Notes under the pieces: model-generated
Told to the model about the DNA's origin: nothing
Databases searched by the model: none
What the model saw: only the letters and a program-made list of their open reading frames with translations
Shown: in pieces, positions 25,204 through 35,216 of the stretch
How the letters are laid out: every line of letters begins with the position of its first letter
How positions within the stretch are numbered: the first letter of the stretch is position 1
Made by a program: the position numbers and the translations under genes
From: Sphingobium herbicidovorans
GTDB lineage: Bacteria > Pseudomonadota > Alphaproteobacteria > Sphingomonadales > Sphingomonadaceae
Assembly (NCBI RefSeq): GCF_002080435.1
Contig: NZ_CP020538.1
Location: forward strand, 1,550,001-1,614,000
Length of the DNA stretch: 64,000 nt
Direction of reading: 5' to 3'

Positions 25204-25234
25204 GGGCCGCTGGGCAGATAAATCCCAGCGGCCC
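25204..25234 (+). terminator. Terminator-like hairpin after the lysozyme-holin pair
   Basis: A perfect 11-bp stem GGGCCGCTGGG (25204-25214) and CCCAGCGGCCC (25224-25234) with a nine-base loop. Only a weak T stretch follows, so it may also stabilise the 3' end. Confidence 0.65.
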
Positions 25235-25656
25235 ATCATTGACATGGTCAGCGGCCGGAAGCGCCGCCCAAGGGAAACGTGGATCGCGCTATCTTCGCAA
25301 GCGGAGGACCATCACGCCACGGATCGCGGCGCAGATGCCTCAAAATGCTCTTGAAAATCGACGCCGACGGCGTCGCTCAGCGGCGCGTTTCCCGAAGGGA
25401 CTTGACCGACCTCACTGCTGAACCATGAGACATCGGATCACCTCCTTTCGCTTGTTGAAGCCCGGCGTGGCCTGCCTTGGAAATCATCTCGTGCTTGGCC
25501 ACGAACCGGACTGTGAATCAGACGGAAGACATGATCAAGACTTGTAATATTCTTTTTTCGAATCATACTTGCGCGTCCGCTTGAAAAGCCGATCTGGTGC
25601 GTCACGAGGCAACCGGCCCACAAGATATGGCGAAATTCGTGCCGACAGCAGCGCGG
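25235..25656. other. Gene-free stretch
   Basis: About 420 bp between the holin terminator and the end of the minus-strand lipoprotein gene. I see no convincing reading frame, RNA or repeat. Confidence 0.5.
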
Positions 25657-26190
25657 TTAGCGGCGGCAATCCTCGATCACGCGTCCCACCTCTGCCCAGG
25701 CGGGAACGATCAGCGTTTCCAATCCCTGGACTTCCACCGCGAACCGGCCCCGGCTGTAGGCAATCTGGTCAAGCGTCGCGTCGCTGGCGGCGCGGATGGC
25801 GAGCGTGCCCGTAGTGGCGGCCGTAGCAGGCCAGCTGACCGCACCATAGGTCGTGCGCAGCGTCATCGACCCCTGCCCCGCTCCCGCGCGCAGAAAGCTG
25901 ATCCGGCCCGCCGCAGGATCGCAGCGCACTGTCAGCATAGCGCCGGCGCCGGGCGTGGAGAAGGCAGCCATCGACCCCGCGCCTTCGGCACGATACGCCC
26001 AGTTGCCGGGCGTGGCGGGGCGATATTGCCAGTCCAGCGGCGCCGGAACGGGCGCAGGCGCCGGGGCTGGCGCGGGAGGCGGCGATGACGGCCGGGGCGC
26101 TGGCGCTGGCGCCCGCTCCGGCGCGCCCACGCAGGAGGGTAAAAGGAACAGCATGGGCGCGAGCGCGACGGAGATGGGATAAAGACGCAT
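25657..26190 (-). CDS. Putative lipoprotein with Ala/Pro-rich linker
   Basis: A 177-residue protein with a lipoprotein signal peptide: hydrophobic LAPMLFLLPSCVG with the lipobox Cys near residue 20. A long Ala/Pro linker follows (about residues 24-52), then a compact domain of about 120 residues starting DWQYRPATPGNWAYRAEGAG. The domain contains a conserved-looking Cys near VRCDPAAGRISFLR and another in the C-terminal EDCRR, possibly a disulfide. It should be anchored in a membrane with the domain in the periplasm. No known function; similar small proteins occur in sphingomonads. Confidence 0.7.
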   Translation of the reverse strand: MRLYPISVALAPMLFLLPSCVGAPERAPAPAPRPSSPPPAPAPAPAPVPAPLDWQYRPATPGNWAYRAEGAGSMAAFSTPGAGAMLTVRCDPAAGRISFLRAGAGQGSMTLRTTYGAVSWPATAATTGTLAIRAASDATLDQIAYSRGRFAVEVQGLETLIVPAWAEVGRVIEDCRR

Positions 26191-26544
26191 GCCGCTTCAT
26201 GCCCGAGGCAGGGGGAAGGCTTCAACCGGAAAAGGGCCGGGCAGCCCGAAAGGCGAGCCAGCGGACCGGCGCGCCCGCCATGGCCTGTCCCTCAACAATG
26301 CGCGCGCGTGGCCGCAGGCAGGCGGAAAGGCCCCTCAACGCCAGCTGCCGATTGACAGTTTCCCGCCGAATCGCTAGGGGCTGGCTCATCCCGGACATGC
26401 TGGTGAGCGGCAGTGCATGGCACTGGCCGTCTTTTTTGCGTCCCGGGGGCTATCGAATCGGCTGAAGTCCTTCTAGGGCTTTGGCCCGGACGCTTTGAGA
26501 TGGGATGGCGCCAACCGTCCCGTGGAGCAGGAGTACAGATTACC
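26191..26544. other. Divergent intergenic region upstream of rpsM
   Basis: About 350 bp between the lipoprotein start and rpsM. It must hold promoters for both, but I cannot assign boxes with confidence. No spc-operon genes (secY, adk) lie directly upstream of rpsM, unlike in many bacteria. GGAGCAGGAG near 26525 is the rpsM ribosome binding region. Confidence 0.4.
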
Positions 26545-26913
26545 ATGGCACGTATTGCGGGTGTTAACATCCCGACCAACAAGCGCGTAATCATCGCGCT
26601 CACCTACATCCACGGCATCGGCCGCAAGACCGCCGTCGACATCGCCACGAAGCTGGGCATCGACCAGAGCCGCCGCGTTCAGGACCTGTCGGACGCCGAA
26701 GTCCTGCAGATCCGCGAAGCCATCGACGCCGACCTCACCGTTGAAGGTGACCTGCGCCGTGAAACCGCGATGAACATCAAGCGCCTGATGGATCTGGCCT
26801 GCTATCGCGGCCTGCGTCATCGCAAGGGCCTGCCGGTCCGCGGTCAGCGCACGCATACCAATGCGCGCACCCGCAAGGGCAAGGCCAAGCCGATCGCCGG
26901 CAAGAAGAAGTAA
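26545..26913 (+). CDS. rpsM: 30S ribosomal protein S13
   Basis: A 122-residue S13, the normal length. It starts [20 protein letters not shown] and has the typical GIGRKTA helix and the basic C-terminal tail with [21 protein letters not shown]13 sits in the head of the small subunit and contacts P-site tRNA and the large subunit. ATG 26545 follows a GGAGCAGGAG. First gene of the S13-S11-alpha-L17 group. Confidence 0.99.
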   Translation: MARIAGVNIPTNKRVIIALTYIHGIGRKTAVDIATKLGIDQSRRVQDLSDAEVLQIREAIDADLTVEGDLRRETAMNIKRLMDLACYRGLRHRKGLPVRGQRTHTNARTRKGKAKPIAGKKK

Positions 26914-27016
26914 GAAACAGTCCGGGGGACTATTTCGTCTTCTTCTCCGCCGGAGGCAGTTCTCCCCAAAGCGAGACGCCTCCAGCAACACAAGTTTCGA
27001 GTAGGATTTGAGCAAC

Positions 27017-27406
27017 ATGGCACGCGAACCCCAGCGCATCAAGCGGCGCGAGCGCAAGAACATCTCGGCCGGCGTCGCGCACGTCAACGCCAGCTTCAAC
27101 AACACCATGGTCACCATCACCGACGCCCAGGGCAATGCGATCAGCTGGTCCTCGGCAGGCATGATGGGCTTCAAGGGCAGCCGCAAATCGACCCCGTACG
27201 CCGCGCAGGTTTGCGCCGAGGACGCGGGCCGCAAAGCCGCCGAGCATGGCGTGCGCACGCTGGAAGTCGAAGTGAAGGGCCCCGGTTCGGGCCGTGAATC
27301 GGCCCTGCGCGCTCTGCAGGCCGTCGGCTTCCACATCACTTCTATCCGCGACGTGACGCCGATCCCGCACAATGGCGTGCGTCCTTCCAAGCGTCGCCGC
27401 GTCTAA
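27017..27406 (+). CDS. rpsK: 30S ribosomal protein S11
   Basis: A 129-residue S11, the usual length. Typical sequence: [20 protein letters not shown], then [20 protein letters not shown], and the C-terminal [15 protein letters not shown]11 lies on the small-subunit platform next to the 3' end of 16S rRNA. ATG 27017 follows AGGA; a TTG three codons earlier is in frame but less likely. It lies 103 bp after rpsM and 117 bp before rpoA, in the same operon. Confidence 0.99.
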   Translation: MAREPQRIKRRERKNISAGVAHVNASFNNTMVTITDAQGNAISWSSAGMMGFKGSRKSTPYAAQVCAEDAGRKAAEHGVRTLEVEVKGPGSGRESALRALQAVGFHITSIRDVTPIPHNGVRPSKRRRV

Positions 27407-27523
27407 CAGCGGCACAAGGCTTGCCGGGCGGCGGACGCGTCGCCCGTTTACCCATCTGCATCGCCGCAACGTCCTGCCGGGTTCAGGATTTCAGCGTTCC
27501 GGCCTTATCCCCAGGGGAAATAC

Positions 27524-28585
27524 ATGACTGTCAACATGAAGAACTGGCAGGAATTGAAGAAGCCCAACAGCCTTGAGATCAAGGCCGCGGGCGACGGCAA
27601 GCGCAAGGCGACCTTCGTCGCCGAGCCGCTGGAGCGCGGCTTTGGCCTGACGCTTGGCAACGCGCTGCGCCGGGTTCTTCTGTCCTCGCTCCAGGGCGCG
27701 GCGGTCACCTCGATCAAGATCGAGAACGTCCTGCATGAATTCTCGTCGCTGGCCGGCGTGCGTGAAGATGTCACGGACATCGTCCTCAACATCAAGCAGG
27801 TCGCGCTGCGCATGGAAGGCGACGGACCCCGCCGCCTGCAACTGTCCGCGACCGGGCCCGGCGAAGTCCGCGCTGGCGACATCACGACCGTTGGCGACAT
27901 CGAAGTGATGAACCCCGAACTGGTGATCTGTCACCTGGACCAGGGCGCGACGCTGAACATGGAACTGACCGCTGACGTCGGCAAGGGCTATGTCCCCGCC
28001 GTCGCCAACCGTCCGGCCGATGCGCCGATCGGCCTGATCCCGATCGACGCGCTTTACTCGCCGGTCCGTCAGGTCGCCTACAAGGTGGACAACACCCGCG
28101 TCGGCCAGGAACTGGACTATGACAAGCTGTCGCTGACCGTCGAAACCGACGGCACCGTCACGCCGGAAGACGCGGTGGCCTATGCCGCCCGTATCCTGCA
28201 GGACCAGCTCCAGCTGTTCGTCCACTTCGAAGACGCGCTGCCCGTCGCCGCTCCGGCCGCTGGCGCATCTGCCTCGGCCGCTTCGGAAGGCGAAAGCGAC
28301 ACCAACCAGATCAACCGCTACCTGCTCAAGAAGGTGGACGAACTGGAACTGTCGGTCCGCAGCGCAAACTGCCTCAAGAACGACAACATCATCTATATCG
28401 GCGATCTGGTCCAGAAGACCGAAGCCGAGATGCTGCGCACCCCCAATTTCGGTCGCAAGTCGCTGAACGAAATCAAGGAAGTGCTGTCGTCCATGGGCCT
28501 GCGCCTGGGCATGGACATCCCCGGCTGGCCGCCGGAAAATATCGAGGAAATGGCCAAGAAGCTCGAACAGGAGCTGCTGGGCTGA
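27524..28585 (+). CDS. rpoA: DNA-directed RNA polymerase subunit alpha
   Basis: A 353-residue alpha subunit. The N-terminal assembly domain has [20 protein letters not shown] and [21 protein letters not shown] linker rich in Ala and Ser (near residue 245) leads to the C-terminal domain with [20 protein letters not shown] and [20 protein letters not shown], which contacts UP elements and activators. Length fits alphaproteobacteria. ATG 27524 is the first start; ATG 27536 is a possible alternative. A repeat cluster separates it from rplQ. Confidence 0.99.
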   Translation: MTVNMKNWQELKKPNSLEIKAAGDGKRKATFVAEPLERGFGLTLGNALRRVLLSSLQGAAVTSIKIENVLHEFSSLAGVREDVTDIVLNIKQVALRMEGDGPRRLQLSATGPGEVRAGDITTVGDIEVMNPELVICHLDQGATLNMELTADVGKGYVPAVANRPADAPIGLIPIDALYSPVRQVAYKVDNTRVGQELDYDKLSLTVETDGTVTPEDAVAYAARILQDQLQLFVHFEDALPVAAPAAGASASAASEGESDTNQINRYLLKKVDELELSVRSANCLKNDNIIYIGDLVQKTEAEMLRTPNFGRKSLNEIKEVLSSMGLRLGMDIPGWPPENIEEMAKKLEQELLG

Positions 28586-28589
28586 TCCA

Positions 28590-28680
28590 GTCCCGTCACT
28601 CCGGCGCCTGCCGGGGTTTCAGGCCCCAAGGGCAACCTTGGGGCACGAGATCCCAGCTTCCGCTGGGATGACGACATCAA
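28590..28680. repeat. REP-like palindromic repeat cluster between rpoA and rplQ
   Basis: Two clear hairpins in tandem: CCCCAAGG/CCTTGGGG (28624-28643) and ATCCCAGC/GCTGGGAT (28650-28669). A third smaller one (CCGGCGCCTGCCGG) lies before them. The GATCCCAGCTTCCGCTGGGATGA type unit is a common dispersed intergenic repeat in sphingomonads. Its place inside an operon could tune the rpoA to rplQ mRNA ratio. Confidence 0.7.
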
Positions 28681-28755
28681 GGTGATAGGCACGACCTCAA
28701 CTGTGCCGGGTCTGGGCTACCTCACACGGGCCCTTAACGAACGAAGGAAGATATC

Positions 28756-29181
28756 ATGCGTCACAAGATCGGTCATCGTAAGCTGCAGCGCAGCACCGGG
28801 CATCGTAACTCGCTGCTCCGCAACCTCGCAGCCTCGCTCATCAAGCATGAGCAGATCCAGACCACCACGCCCAAGGCGAAGGAACTGCGTCCCTACGTCG
28901 AAAAGCTGATCACCCTCGCCAAGAAGGGTGGCCTGTCGAACCGTCGTCTGGCCCATGCCCGTCTTCAGGACGACACGCAGCTGACCAAGCTGTTCGAAGT
29001 TCTGGCCGAGCGTTACAAGGATCGCAACGGCGGCTACACCCGCGTCATCAAGGCCGGTTTCCGCGCTTCGGACGCAGCGCCGATCGCGATCATCGAACTG
29101 GTCGATCGCGACGTCGATGCGAAGGGCCAGGATTCGGGCCCGGTGCAGAACGCCGATGCGGACGAGCTGGAAGCAGCCTGA
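28756..29181 (+). CDS. rplQ: 50S ribosomal protein L17
   Basis: A 141-residue L17. It starts [20 protein letters not shown], then [20 protein letters not shown], and has the basic core [20 protein letters not shown]. The acidic C-terminal tail (DADELEAA) is an extension common in alphaproteobacteria. L17 lies near the exit tunnel. ATG 28756 follows GAAGGA. It is the last gene of the operon; a strong terminator follows. Confidence 0.99.
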   Translation: MRHKIGHRKLQRSTGHRNSLLRNLAASLIKHEQIQTTTPKAKELRPYVEKLITLAKKGGLSNRRLAHARLQDDTQLTKLFEVLAERYKDRNGGYTRVIKAGFRASDAAPIAIIELVDRDVDAKGQDSGPVQNADADELEAA

Positions 29182-29220
29182 TCGGGCAAACCGCTTTTAC
29201 AAAGGCGGATCAGTAGATTA

Positions 29221-29263
29221 GAAACAGGCCATGGCTCAACCGAGCCATGGCCTGTTTCATTTT
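29221..29263 (+). terminator. Rho-independent terminator of the rpsM-rplQ operon
   Basis: A perfect 17-bp stem, GAAACAGGCCATGGCTC (29221-29237) and its complement (29242-29258), with a four-base loop, followed by ATTTTTA. The textbook form makes this a confident call. Confidence 0.93.
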
Positions 29264-29284
29264 TAGCGGTACGAACAGGAGAGG

Positions 29285-31459
29285 ATGCGCGCTTTTCAGC
29301 TGTTATTGGCGGCGCTGATCCTGCTGGCGGCGACGCCCGCCGCCCTGGCCGGACCCGATGCGGGCGGCATTCGCCATGACGCCCCCGCCGCGCTGCGCTA
29401 TCCCGACGCCAGGCGGCTCGACCTGATCGACGAGCGTTTCGGCATCAAGGTGGCCGACCCCTATCGCTGGCTGGAAAATGACATTCGCACGGACTCGAAT
29501 GTGCGCGATTGGGTGGACAGGCAGAACGCCCTCACCCGCCGCACCATCGATCGCCTGCCCGGGCGCACCATCCTGCGCAAACGGATGGAAGCGCTGCTTG
29601 GCCAGGGCCGCTTCACGCTGCCGCGCAAAGCCGGGAACCGCTATTTCTACGGCTATAACAGCGGGCTTGAACGGCACACCCCGCTCTATGTCCGGGAGGG
29701 GTTGAGCGGGACGCAGCGGCTGCTGCTGGACCCCAACAGCTGGGCCGAGGATGGCGGCGTGGCGCTGGCCGAATGGGCGCCCTCCCCCGACGGCCGACGG
29801 CTGCTCTATGCGGTTCAGGTGGCGGGCAGCGACTGGCGCACGCTGAAGATACTGGACGTCGATAGCGGCCGGGTGCTGGACGACCGGGTCGATTGGGTGA
29901 AATTCTCCCAGCTGGCGTGGGACGGGCGAGGCGAGGGATTTTTCTACGCGCGTTTTCCAGACCCGCAGGATGGGGAAGCCTTCCGCTCCGCGACGCTGGG
30001 GCAGCAGATATTCTATCACCGGCTGGGCCAGCATCAGGCGCAGGATCAGTTGGTCCATGCGACGCCCAAGCGCCCCAGGCTGGGCCATATGGCGCAGGTG
30101 ACGAGCGATGGCCGCTGGCTGCTGGTCAGTTCCTTTGAGGGCGCCGACCCGCGCCGCGAGCTGCGCGTGGCGGAGTTGACAGGCGGGCGGCTGAAGCTGC
30201 GCATGCTGGTGCGCGGGATCAGCAATGACTGGCGACTGATCGGCAGCCGGGGGTCGATGCTTTATTTCATCACCGACCTTGGCGCGCCCAACCTGCGCGT
30301 GGTGGCGATCGATGCGCGCAACCGGCGGCGGGGCGTGCAGCAGGTGGTGGCGGAACGCACGGACAGCCTGGCGGGCGGATCGCTCATCGGCAGCCGCCTG
30401 ATCCTCGCCTATGCCGCCGGTGCGCAGACGGTCGCGGAGCTGGTCGAACTGGACGGACGGCGGGTGGGCGACGTGCCGCTGCCGGGCGTCGGCGCTGCGG
30501 CGGGCTTTTCGGGGCGGGACGGCGATCCGGAAACTTTCTTCAGCTTTTCCGGCTTCACCAATCCGCCCAGCATCTACCGCTTCGACACGGCGACGCTGCG
30601 TTTCGACCTGTTCGCCCGGCCCGACCTGTCATTTGACCCGGATCAGTTCGGGATCGAGCAGGTCAGCTATCCGTCGAAGGACGGCACGCTGATCCCGATG
30701 ACGGTCATCCGCAAGAAGGCGCTGGCGGCCAGCGGAAAGCCCGCGCCCACGATCCTCTATGGCTATGGCGGGTTCAACATATCCCTGACGCCGGGCTATT
30801 CGGCCACGCGGCTCGCATGGCTGGAACAGGGCGGGGTCTATGCCGTCGCCAACCTGCGCGGCGGCGGCGAATATGGCCGCGCCTGGTATGATGCCGGGCG
30901 GGCGGCGAACAAGCAGAATGTGTTCGACGACTTCATCGCGGCGGGCGAATGGCTGAAAGCGCAGGGCTATACCACGAAGGACGGGCTGGCGATCGAGGGG
31001 CGATCCAACGGAGGACTGCTGGTGGGCGCGGTCGTCAACCAGCGGCCCGACCTGTTCGCCGCAGCACTGCCGGCCGTGGGCGTGATGGACATGCTGCGTT
31101 TCGACCGCTTCACCGCCGGGCGCTACTGGATCAAGGATTATGGTTCGCCGGACAGGGAAGAAGATTTCCGGCTGCTCCATTCCTATTCGCCCTATCATAA
31201 TATCCGGGTGGGACGGGATTACCCCGCAATCCTGGTGAAGACCGCCGACACCGACGACCGCGTGGTGCCCGCGCACAGCTTCAAATATGCCGCAGCGTTG
31301 CAGGCGGCGGACCTAGGCCCCAGGCCGCGCCTGCTGCGCGTCGATACCCGCGCGGGGCATGGGTCGGGAAAGCCTGTCGACAAGCTGATCGACGAATATG
31401 CCGACAGCTATGCCTTTGCCGCTTATTATACGGGGCTGAGCATCCGCGACGAACCGTGA
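29285..31459 (+). CDS. S9 family prolyl oligopeptidase, exported
   Basis: A 724-residue serine peptidase that cuts short peptides after proline. Signal peptide at residues 1-22 (MRAFQLLLAALILLAATPAA). The N-terminal propeller domain begins DPYRWLENDIRTDSNVRDWV. The C-terminal alpha/beta hydrolase domain has GRSNGGLLVG with Ser574, the Asp in ADTDDRVVPAHSFKY and the His in RAGHGSGKP. The oxyanion region GGFNIS and LRGGGEYGRAWYDAGR are also typical. It is expected in the periplasm. The start overlaps nothing; it follows the rplQ terminator by 21 bp and so has its own promoter. Confidence 0.95.
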   Translation: MRAFQLLLAALILLAATPAALAGPDAGGIRHDAPAALRYPDARRLDLIDERFGIKVADPYRWLENDIRTDSNVRDWVDRQNALTRRTIDRLPGRTILRKRMEALLGQGRFTLPRKAGNRYFYGYNSGLERHTPLYVREGLSGTQRLLLDPNSWAEDGGVALAEWAPSPDGRRLLYAVQVAGSDWRTLKILDVDSGRVLDDRVDWVKFSQLAWDGRGEGFFYARFPDPQDGEAFRSATLGQQIFYHRLGQHQAQDQLVHATPKRPRLGHMAQVTSDGRWLLVSSFEGADPRRELRVAELTGGRLKLRMLVRGISNDWRLIGSRGSMLYFITDLGAPNLRVVAIDARNRRRGVQQVVAERTDSLAGGSLIGSRLILAYAAGAQTVAELVELDGRRVGDVPLPGVGAAAGFSGRDGDPETFFSFSGFTNPPSIYRFDTATLRFDLFARPDLSFDPDQFGIEQVSYPSKDGTLIPMTVIRKKALAASGKPAPTILYGYGGFNISLTPGYSATRLAWLEQGGVYAVANLRGGGEYGRAWYDAGRAANKQNVFDDFIAAGEWLKAQGYTTKDGLAIEGRSNGGLLVGAVVNQRPDLFAAALPAVGVMDMLRFDRFTAGRYWIKDYGSPDREEDFRLLHSYSPYHNIRVGRDYPAILVKTADTDDRVVPAHSFKYAAALQAADLGPRPRLLRVDTRAGHGSGKPVDKLIDEYADSYAFAAYYTGLSIRDEP

Positions 31460-31518
31460 CGCGTGTTCAGCCGTGCGACAGCCGATTGGGTCTAGAGCGC
31501 CGCCGGTCTGAAGGAGCG

Positions 31519-32106
31519 ATGGCGATGATCGGCAAGGCAGGTTGGATAACAGGATCGGCATTTGGCGCGGCTTTGCTGGTGACCGGCGCGGCAATGGCCC
31601 AGACGCAGCCCGATTATGACTATCCCGGCCCCAATGATCGGCAGGCGCAGGAAGAGAGCGCCGCCGATGAATATAGCTATAGCGACGAGGATGATGTGGC
31701 GCAGGGCCGGCAGGAGCCAGCGGACGAAGAAGATTTCTCCGATGTGGTCGGATCCGGGCAGGCGCAGCCGCCTTCCGCCCGCCCCGATGAAAACAGCCGC
31801 CGCTTCGGATCGCGCGACGACCAATATGCGCCCGGTGCGCAGGACGCCGACGAGCGGGAGGAAAGCGCGATGACCAATGCCTGCGCGCTGGCTGCGCGGG
31901 ATGAGGCGGAGCGCGACGGCGGTTATGCCGAAGTCCGTCAGATGGAGGCCCCGCGCGACAGCCGCGACGGCTTCAGCATAGATGGCGACGTCGAGATACG
32001 CAGCGGATGGCGTGCGCAGGACGGACGCCTGCGCCATTTCACCTGCACGATCGCGAACGGGCGCATCCGGGATGTCTATTTCCCGCGGGATCGGGCCGCC
32101 CGCTAG
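31519..32106 (+). CDS. Hypothetical exported acidic protein
   Basis: A 195-residue protein with a signal peptide (IGKAGWITGSAFGAALLVTG, cleavage near AMAQ). A long acidic, disordered stretch follows (Asp/Glu/Gln-rich, about residues 28-110). A small C-terminal domain has ACALAARDEAERDGGYAEVR and LRHFTCTIANGRIRDVYFPR with two Cys residues. Start: ATG 31519 after a strong AAGGAG. It probably sits in the periplasm. Similar proteins are common in sphingomonads, but I know no function. Confidence 0.75.
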   Translation: MAMIGKAGWITGSAFGAALLVTGAAMAQTQPDYDYPGPNDRQAQEESAADEYSYSDEDDVAQGRQEPADEEDFSDVVGSGQAQPPSARPDENSRRFGSRDDQYAPGAQDADEREESAMTNACALAARDEAERDGGYAEVRQMEAPRDSRDGFSIDGDVEIRSGWRAQDGRLRHFTCTIANGRIRDVYFPRDRAAR

Positions 32107-32252
32107 GCGGTATCGGCATTCAGCCCCGGCGGCCTGCAAACGGCGATTTTGGCGCATCCCGACCGCGCCCTTTCGAATGGCCGCTTCCGCTTTCTCGCCG
32201 GTCCGGCAATCGGCTGTTTCCAGAGAGCGCGCAAATGCTCTAGGCGACCGGC

Positions 32253-33488
32253 ATGCGTCCCCCGTCCTCCCCCCATCGCACAGGCGCAATCGCGTTCATC
32301 CTGGTGACGGCGCTGCTCGACGTCATGTCGATGGGGATCATCATCCCGGTGCTGCCGCAACTGATAGAGCAGCTGTCGGGGTCCACCAGCGCCGCTGGCC
32401 TGTGGAACGGTCTGTTCGTGGCGCTGTGGGCGGCCATGCAATTTCTCTGCTCGCCAGTGATCGGGTCCCTTTCCGACCGTTTCGGACGGCGGCCGGTGAT
32501 CCTGGTGTCGGTGGCGGGACTGGCGCTGGATTTCATGCTGATGGCTTTGGCCCCCAACCTCTGGTGGCTGGCGCTGGGGCGGATATTGGCGGGCGTCACA
32601 TCGTCCAGCTTTACATCGACCTTTGCCTATATGGCCGACATCACGCCGCCGGACAAAAGGGCGCGTGGCTATGGGCTGATCGGTGCGGCGTTCAGCGGCG
32701 GCTTTGTCGCGGGACCTCTGCTCGGCGGGGTGCTGGGCGAAATTTCGTTGCGGGCGCCCTTCTGGGCGGCGGCGGCGCTTTCCGCCCTCGCTTTCGTCTA
32801 CGGCCTGTTCGTGCTGCCTGAATCGCTGCCGGTGGAACGGCGCATGGCCTTTTCCTGGCGGCGGGCCAACCCCTTTGGCGCGTTGAAGCTGCTGCGGTCG
32901 CACCCCGAATTGTCGAGCCTGGCCATCGTCAATTTTCTGCTTTATTTCGCGCACCACCTCTTTTCGGCGGTGTTCGTCCTCTATGCGGGCGACCGCTATG
33001 GCTGGGGCGCGTGGCAGGTAGGGACGCTGCTGGCGCTGGTGGGCGTGATGGACATGGGCGTGCAGGGGCTGCTCGTGGGGCCTGTGGTCAAGCGGCTGGG
33101 CGATCGCACGACGATGGTGACCGGCCTGGCGTTCGGCGCGGTCGGCATCATGGCGATGGGACTGGCGCCCACCGGCTGGCTGTTCGTCGCGGCGATGCTG
33201 CCCAACGCGCTATGGGGTCTGGCGATGCCCACCATCCAGTCGCTGATGACGCAGCGGGTGTCGGAATCGGAACAGGGGCAGTTGCAGGGCGCCAACAACA
33301 GCGTCGGATCGATCGCGGGGATATTGTCGCCCATCTTCTTCGGCGGCATCTATTCGCTGTCGGTGGGCGCGAAACCGATGCTGCCCTTCATCGGCAGCGC
33401 CTTCCTGATCGCAGCGGCCGTTCTGGGCGCCGCGGCTCTGCTGGGATGGGCGGCGGGACGGCAGGGGCAGGCTGAAGCGCTGTCCTAG
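32253..33488 (+). CDS. MFS transporter, TetA-like (DHA1)
   Basis: A 411-residue, 12-helix drug:H+ antiporter-like exporter. The N-terminal TALLDVMSMGIIIPVLPQLI and the loop 2-3 motif GSLSDRFGRRPVILVSVAGL are hallmarks of the TetA/DHA1 group. A second half repeat starts near LLRSHPELSSLAIVNFLLYF. It should export a drug or metabolite through the inner membrane. It looks like a chromosomal member of the family seen in many alphaproteobacteria and not an acquired tetracycline gene; there is no adjacent TetR. Substrate unknown. Confidence 0.88.
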   Translation: MRPPSSPHRTGAIAFILVTALLDVMSMGIIIPVLPQLIEQLSGSTSAAGLWNGLFVALWAAMQFLCSPVIGSLSDRFGRRPVILVSVAGLALDFMLMALAPNLWWLALGRILAGVTSSSFTSTFAYMADITPPDKRARGYGLIGAAFSGGFVAGPLLGGVLGEISLRAPFWAAAALSALAFVYGLFVLPESLPVERRMAFSWRRANPFGALKLLRSHPELSSLAIVNFLLYFAHHLFSAVFVLYAGDRYGWGAWQVGTLLALVGVMDMGVQGLLVGPVVKRLGDRTTMVTGLAFGAVGIMAMGLAPTGWLFVAAMLPNALWGLAMPTIQSLMTQRVSESEQGQLQGANNSVGSIAGILSPIFFGGIYSLSVGAKPMLPFIGSAFLIAAAVLGAAALLGWAAGRQGQAEALS

Positions 33489-33582
33489 ACCTGCGCAGGG
33501 AAGCGGGAGTAAACTGGACATATCGAAGCGGGCGGACTAACCGCGCCCCATCCCTCTTCTTCTGGCTGACAAAGGCGATTCG

Positions 33583-35142
33583 ATGACGCTGCCCCTTCAG
33601 GATTCCATCCTTATCGTGGACTTCGGCAGCCAAGTGACGCAGCTGATCGCGCGGCGCGTACGCGAGGCGGGCGTCTATTCCGAAATCGCGCCCTTCAACA
33701 GCGCCGCCGAAGCGTTCAAGCGGCTCCAGCCAAAGGGCATCATCCTGTCGGGCGGCCCATCGTCCGTCATGTGGGAGGACAGCCCACGCGCGCCGCAGGC
33801 CTTCTTTGACGCGGGCATCCCGATCCTGGGCATCTGCTATGGCCAGCAGACGATGATGCAGCAAATGGGCGGCAATGTCGAAGGCGGCGAAAGCGGCGAG
33901 TTCGGCCGCGCCTTCATCGAGGTGAAGAAGCGGTGCGCCCTGTTCGACGGCCTGTGGGCCGAAGGCGAGCGGCATCAGGTGTGGATGAGCCACGGCGACA
34001 AGGTGACGAAGCTCGCCCCCGGTTTCGAAGTGGTCGCGGTGAGCGAGGGCGCGCCCTTCGCCATGACCGCGAATGAAGAAAAGCGTTTCTACGCCACGCA
34101 ATTCCACCCCGAGGTGGTGCATACGCCGGACGGCGGCAAGCTGATCGCCAATTTCGCGCGGCATGTCTGCGGCCTGAAGGGCGACTGGACCATGGCCGAG
34201 TTCCGCGCGACCAAGATCGCGGAAATCCGTGAGCAGGTGGGCGACGGCAAGGTGATCTGCGGCCTGTCGGGCGGGGTCGATAGCGCGGTCGCCGCCGTAC
34301 TGATCCACGAGGCGATCGGCGACCAGCTGACCTGCGTGTTCGTCGATCATGGCCTGATGCGCAGCGGCGAGGCGGAGCAGGTGGTGAGCCTGTTCCGGGG
34401 CAGCTACAATATTCCGCTGGTGCATGTGAACGCCGAAACGCTGTTCATGAAGGGGCTGGAGGGCGTCACCGACCCCGAAGCCAAGCGCAAGTTCATCGGC
34501 AAGACCTTCATCGACGTGTTCGAGGATGAGGCGAAGAAGATCGGTGGCGCGGCGTTCCTGGCGCAGGGCACGCTGTATCCCGATGTGATCGAGAGCGTCA
34601 GCTTCACCGGCGGGCCTTCGGTGACGATCAAGAGCCATCATAATGTGGGCGGCCTGCCCGAGCGCATGAACATGAAGCTGGTCGAGCCGCTGCGCGAACT
34701 GTTCAAGGACGAAGTGCGCGAACTGGGCCGCGAACTGGGCCTGCCGGACGTGTTCGTGGGCCGCCACCCCTTCCCCGGTCCCGGCCTTGCCATCCGCATT
34801 CCGGGCGAAGTGAACAAGGAACGCTGCGACATACTGCGCAAGGCGGACCTGATCTATCTGGAGGAAATCCGCAACGCAGGGCTATACGACGCGATCTGGC
34901 AAGCCTTCGCCGTCCTGCTGCCGGTGCGCACCGTAGGCGTGATGGGCGACCACCGCACCTATGACAATGTGTGCGCCTTGCGGGCCGTCACATCGACCGA
35001 CGGGATGACGGCGGACATATACCCCTTCGACGCATCCTTCCTCAGCCGGGTGGCCACGCGGATCATCAATGAGGTCAAGGGCATCAACCGGGTCTGCTAC
35101 GACTTCACGTCCAAGCCCCCCGGCACGATCGAGTGGGAATGA
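33583..35142 (+). CDS. guaA: GMP synthase (glutamine-hydrolysing)
   Basis: A 519-residue enzyme that converts XMP to GMP with ATP and glutamine. The N-terminal glutamine amidotransferase domain has [11 protein letters not shown] with the catalytic Cys and FHPEVVHTP with the His and Glu. The ATP pyrophosphatase domain has the P-loop [12 protein letters not shown]. The C-terminal dimerisation domain ends [15 protein letters not shown] as in all GuaA. Length is normal. It is last in its direction before the minus-strand putA. Confidence 0.99.
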   Translation: MTLPLQDSILIVDFGSQVTQLIARRVREAGVYSEIAPFNSAAEAFKRLQPKGIILSGGPSSVMWEDSPRAPQAFFDAGIPILGICYGQQTMMQQMGGNVEGGESGEFGRAFIEVKKRCALFDGLWAEGERHQVWMSHGDKVTKLAPGFEVVAVSEGAPFAMTANEEKRFYATQFHPEVVHTPDGGKLIANFARHVCGLKGDWTMAEFRATKIAEIREQVGDGKVICGLSGGVDSAVAAVLIHEAIGDQLTCVFVDHGLMRSGEAEQVVSLFRGSYNIPLVHVNAETLFMKGLEGVTDPEAKRKFIGKTFIDVFEDEAKKIGGAAFLAQGTLYPDVIESVSFTGGPSVTIKSHHNVGGLPERMNMKLVEPLRELFKDEVRELGRELGLPDVFVGRHPFPGPGLAIRIPGEVNKERCDILRKADLIYLEEIRNAGLYDAIWQAFAVLLPVRTVGVMGDHRTYDNVCALRAVTSTDGMTADIYPFDASFLSRVATRIINEVKGINRVCYDFTSKPPGTIEWE

Positions 35143-35216
35143 TTTTGTCCCCTGCCAGCATGGCGGTCATGCACCGAATGGGATGTTGGCGACAGGCTGA
35201 CTGAAACCGCCTGCGG

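Noticed and set aside
33388..34767. A 459-codon frame opposite guaA
   Set aside because: Antisense shadow; guaA is complete on the other strand.
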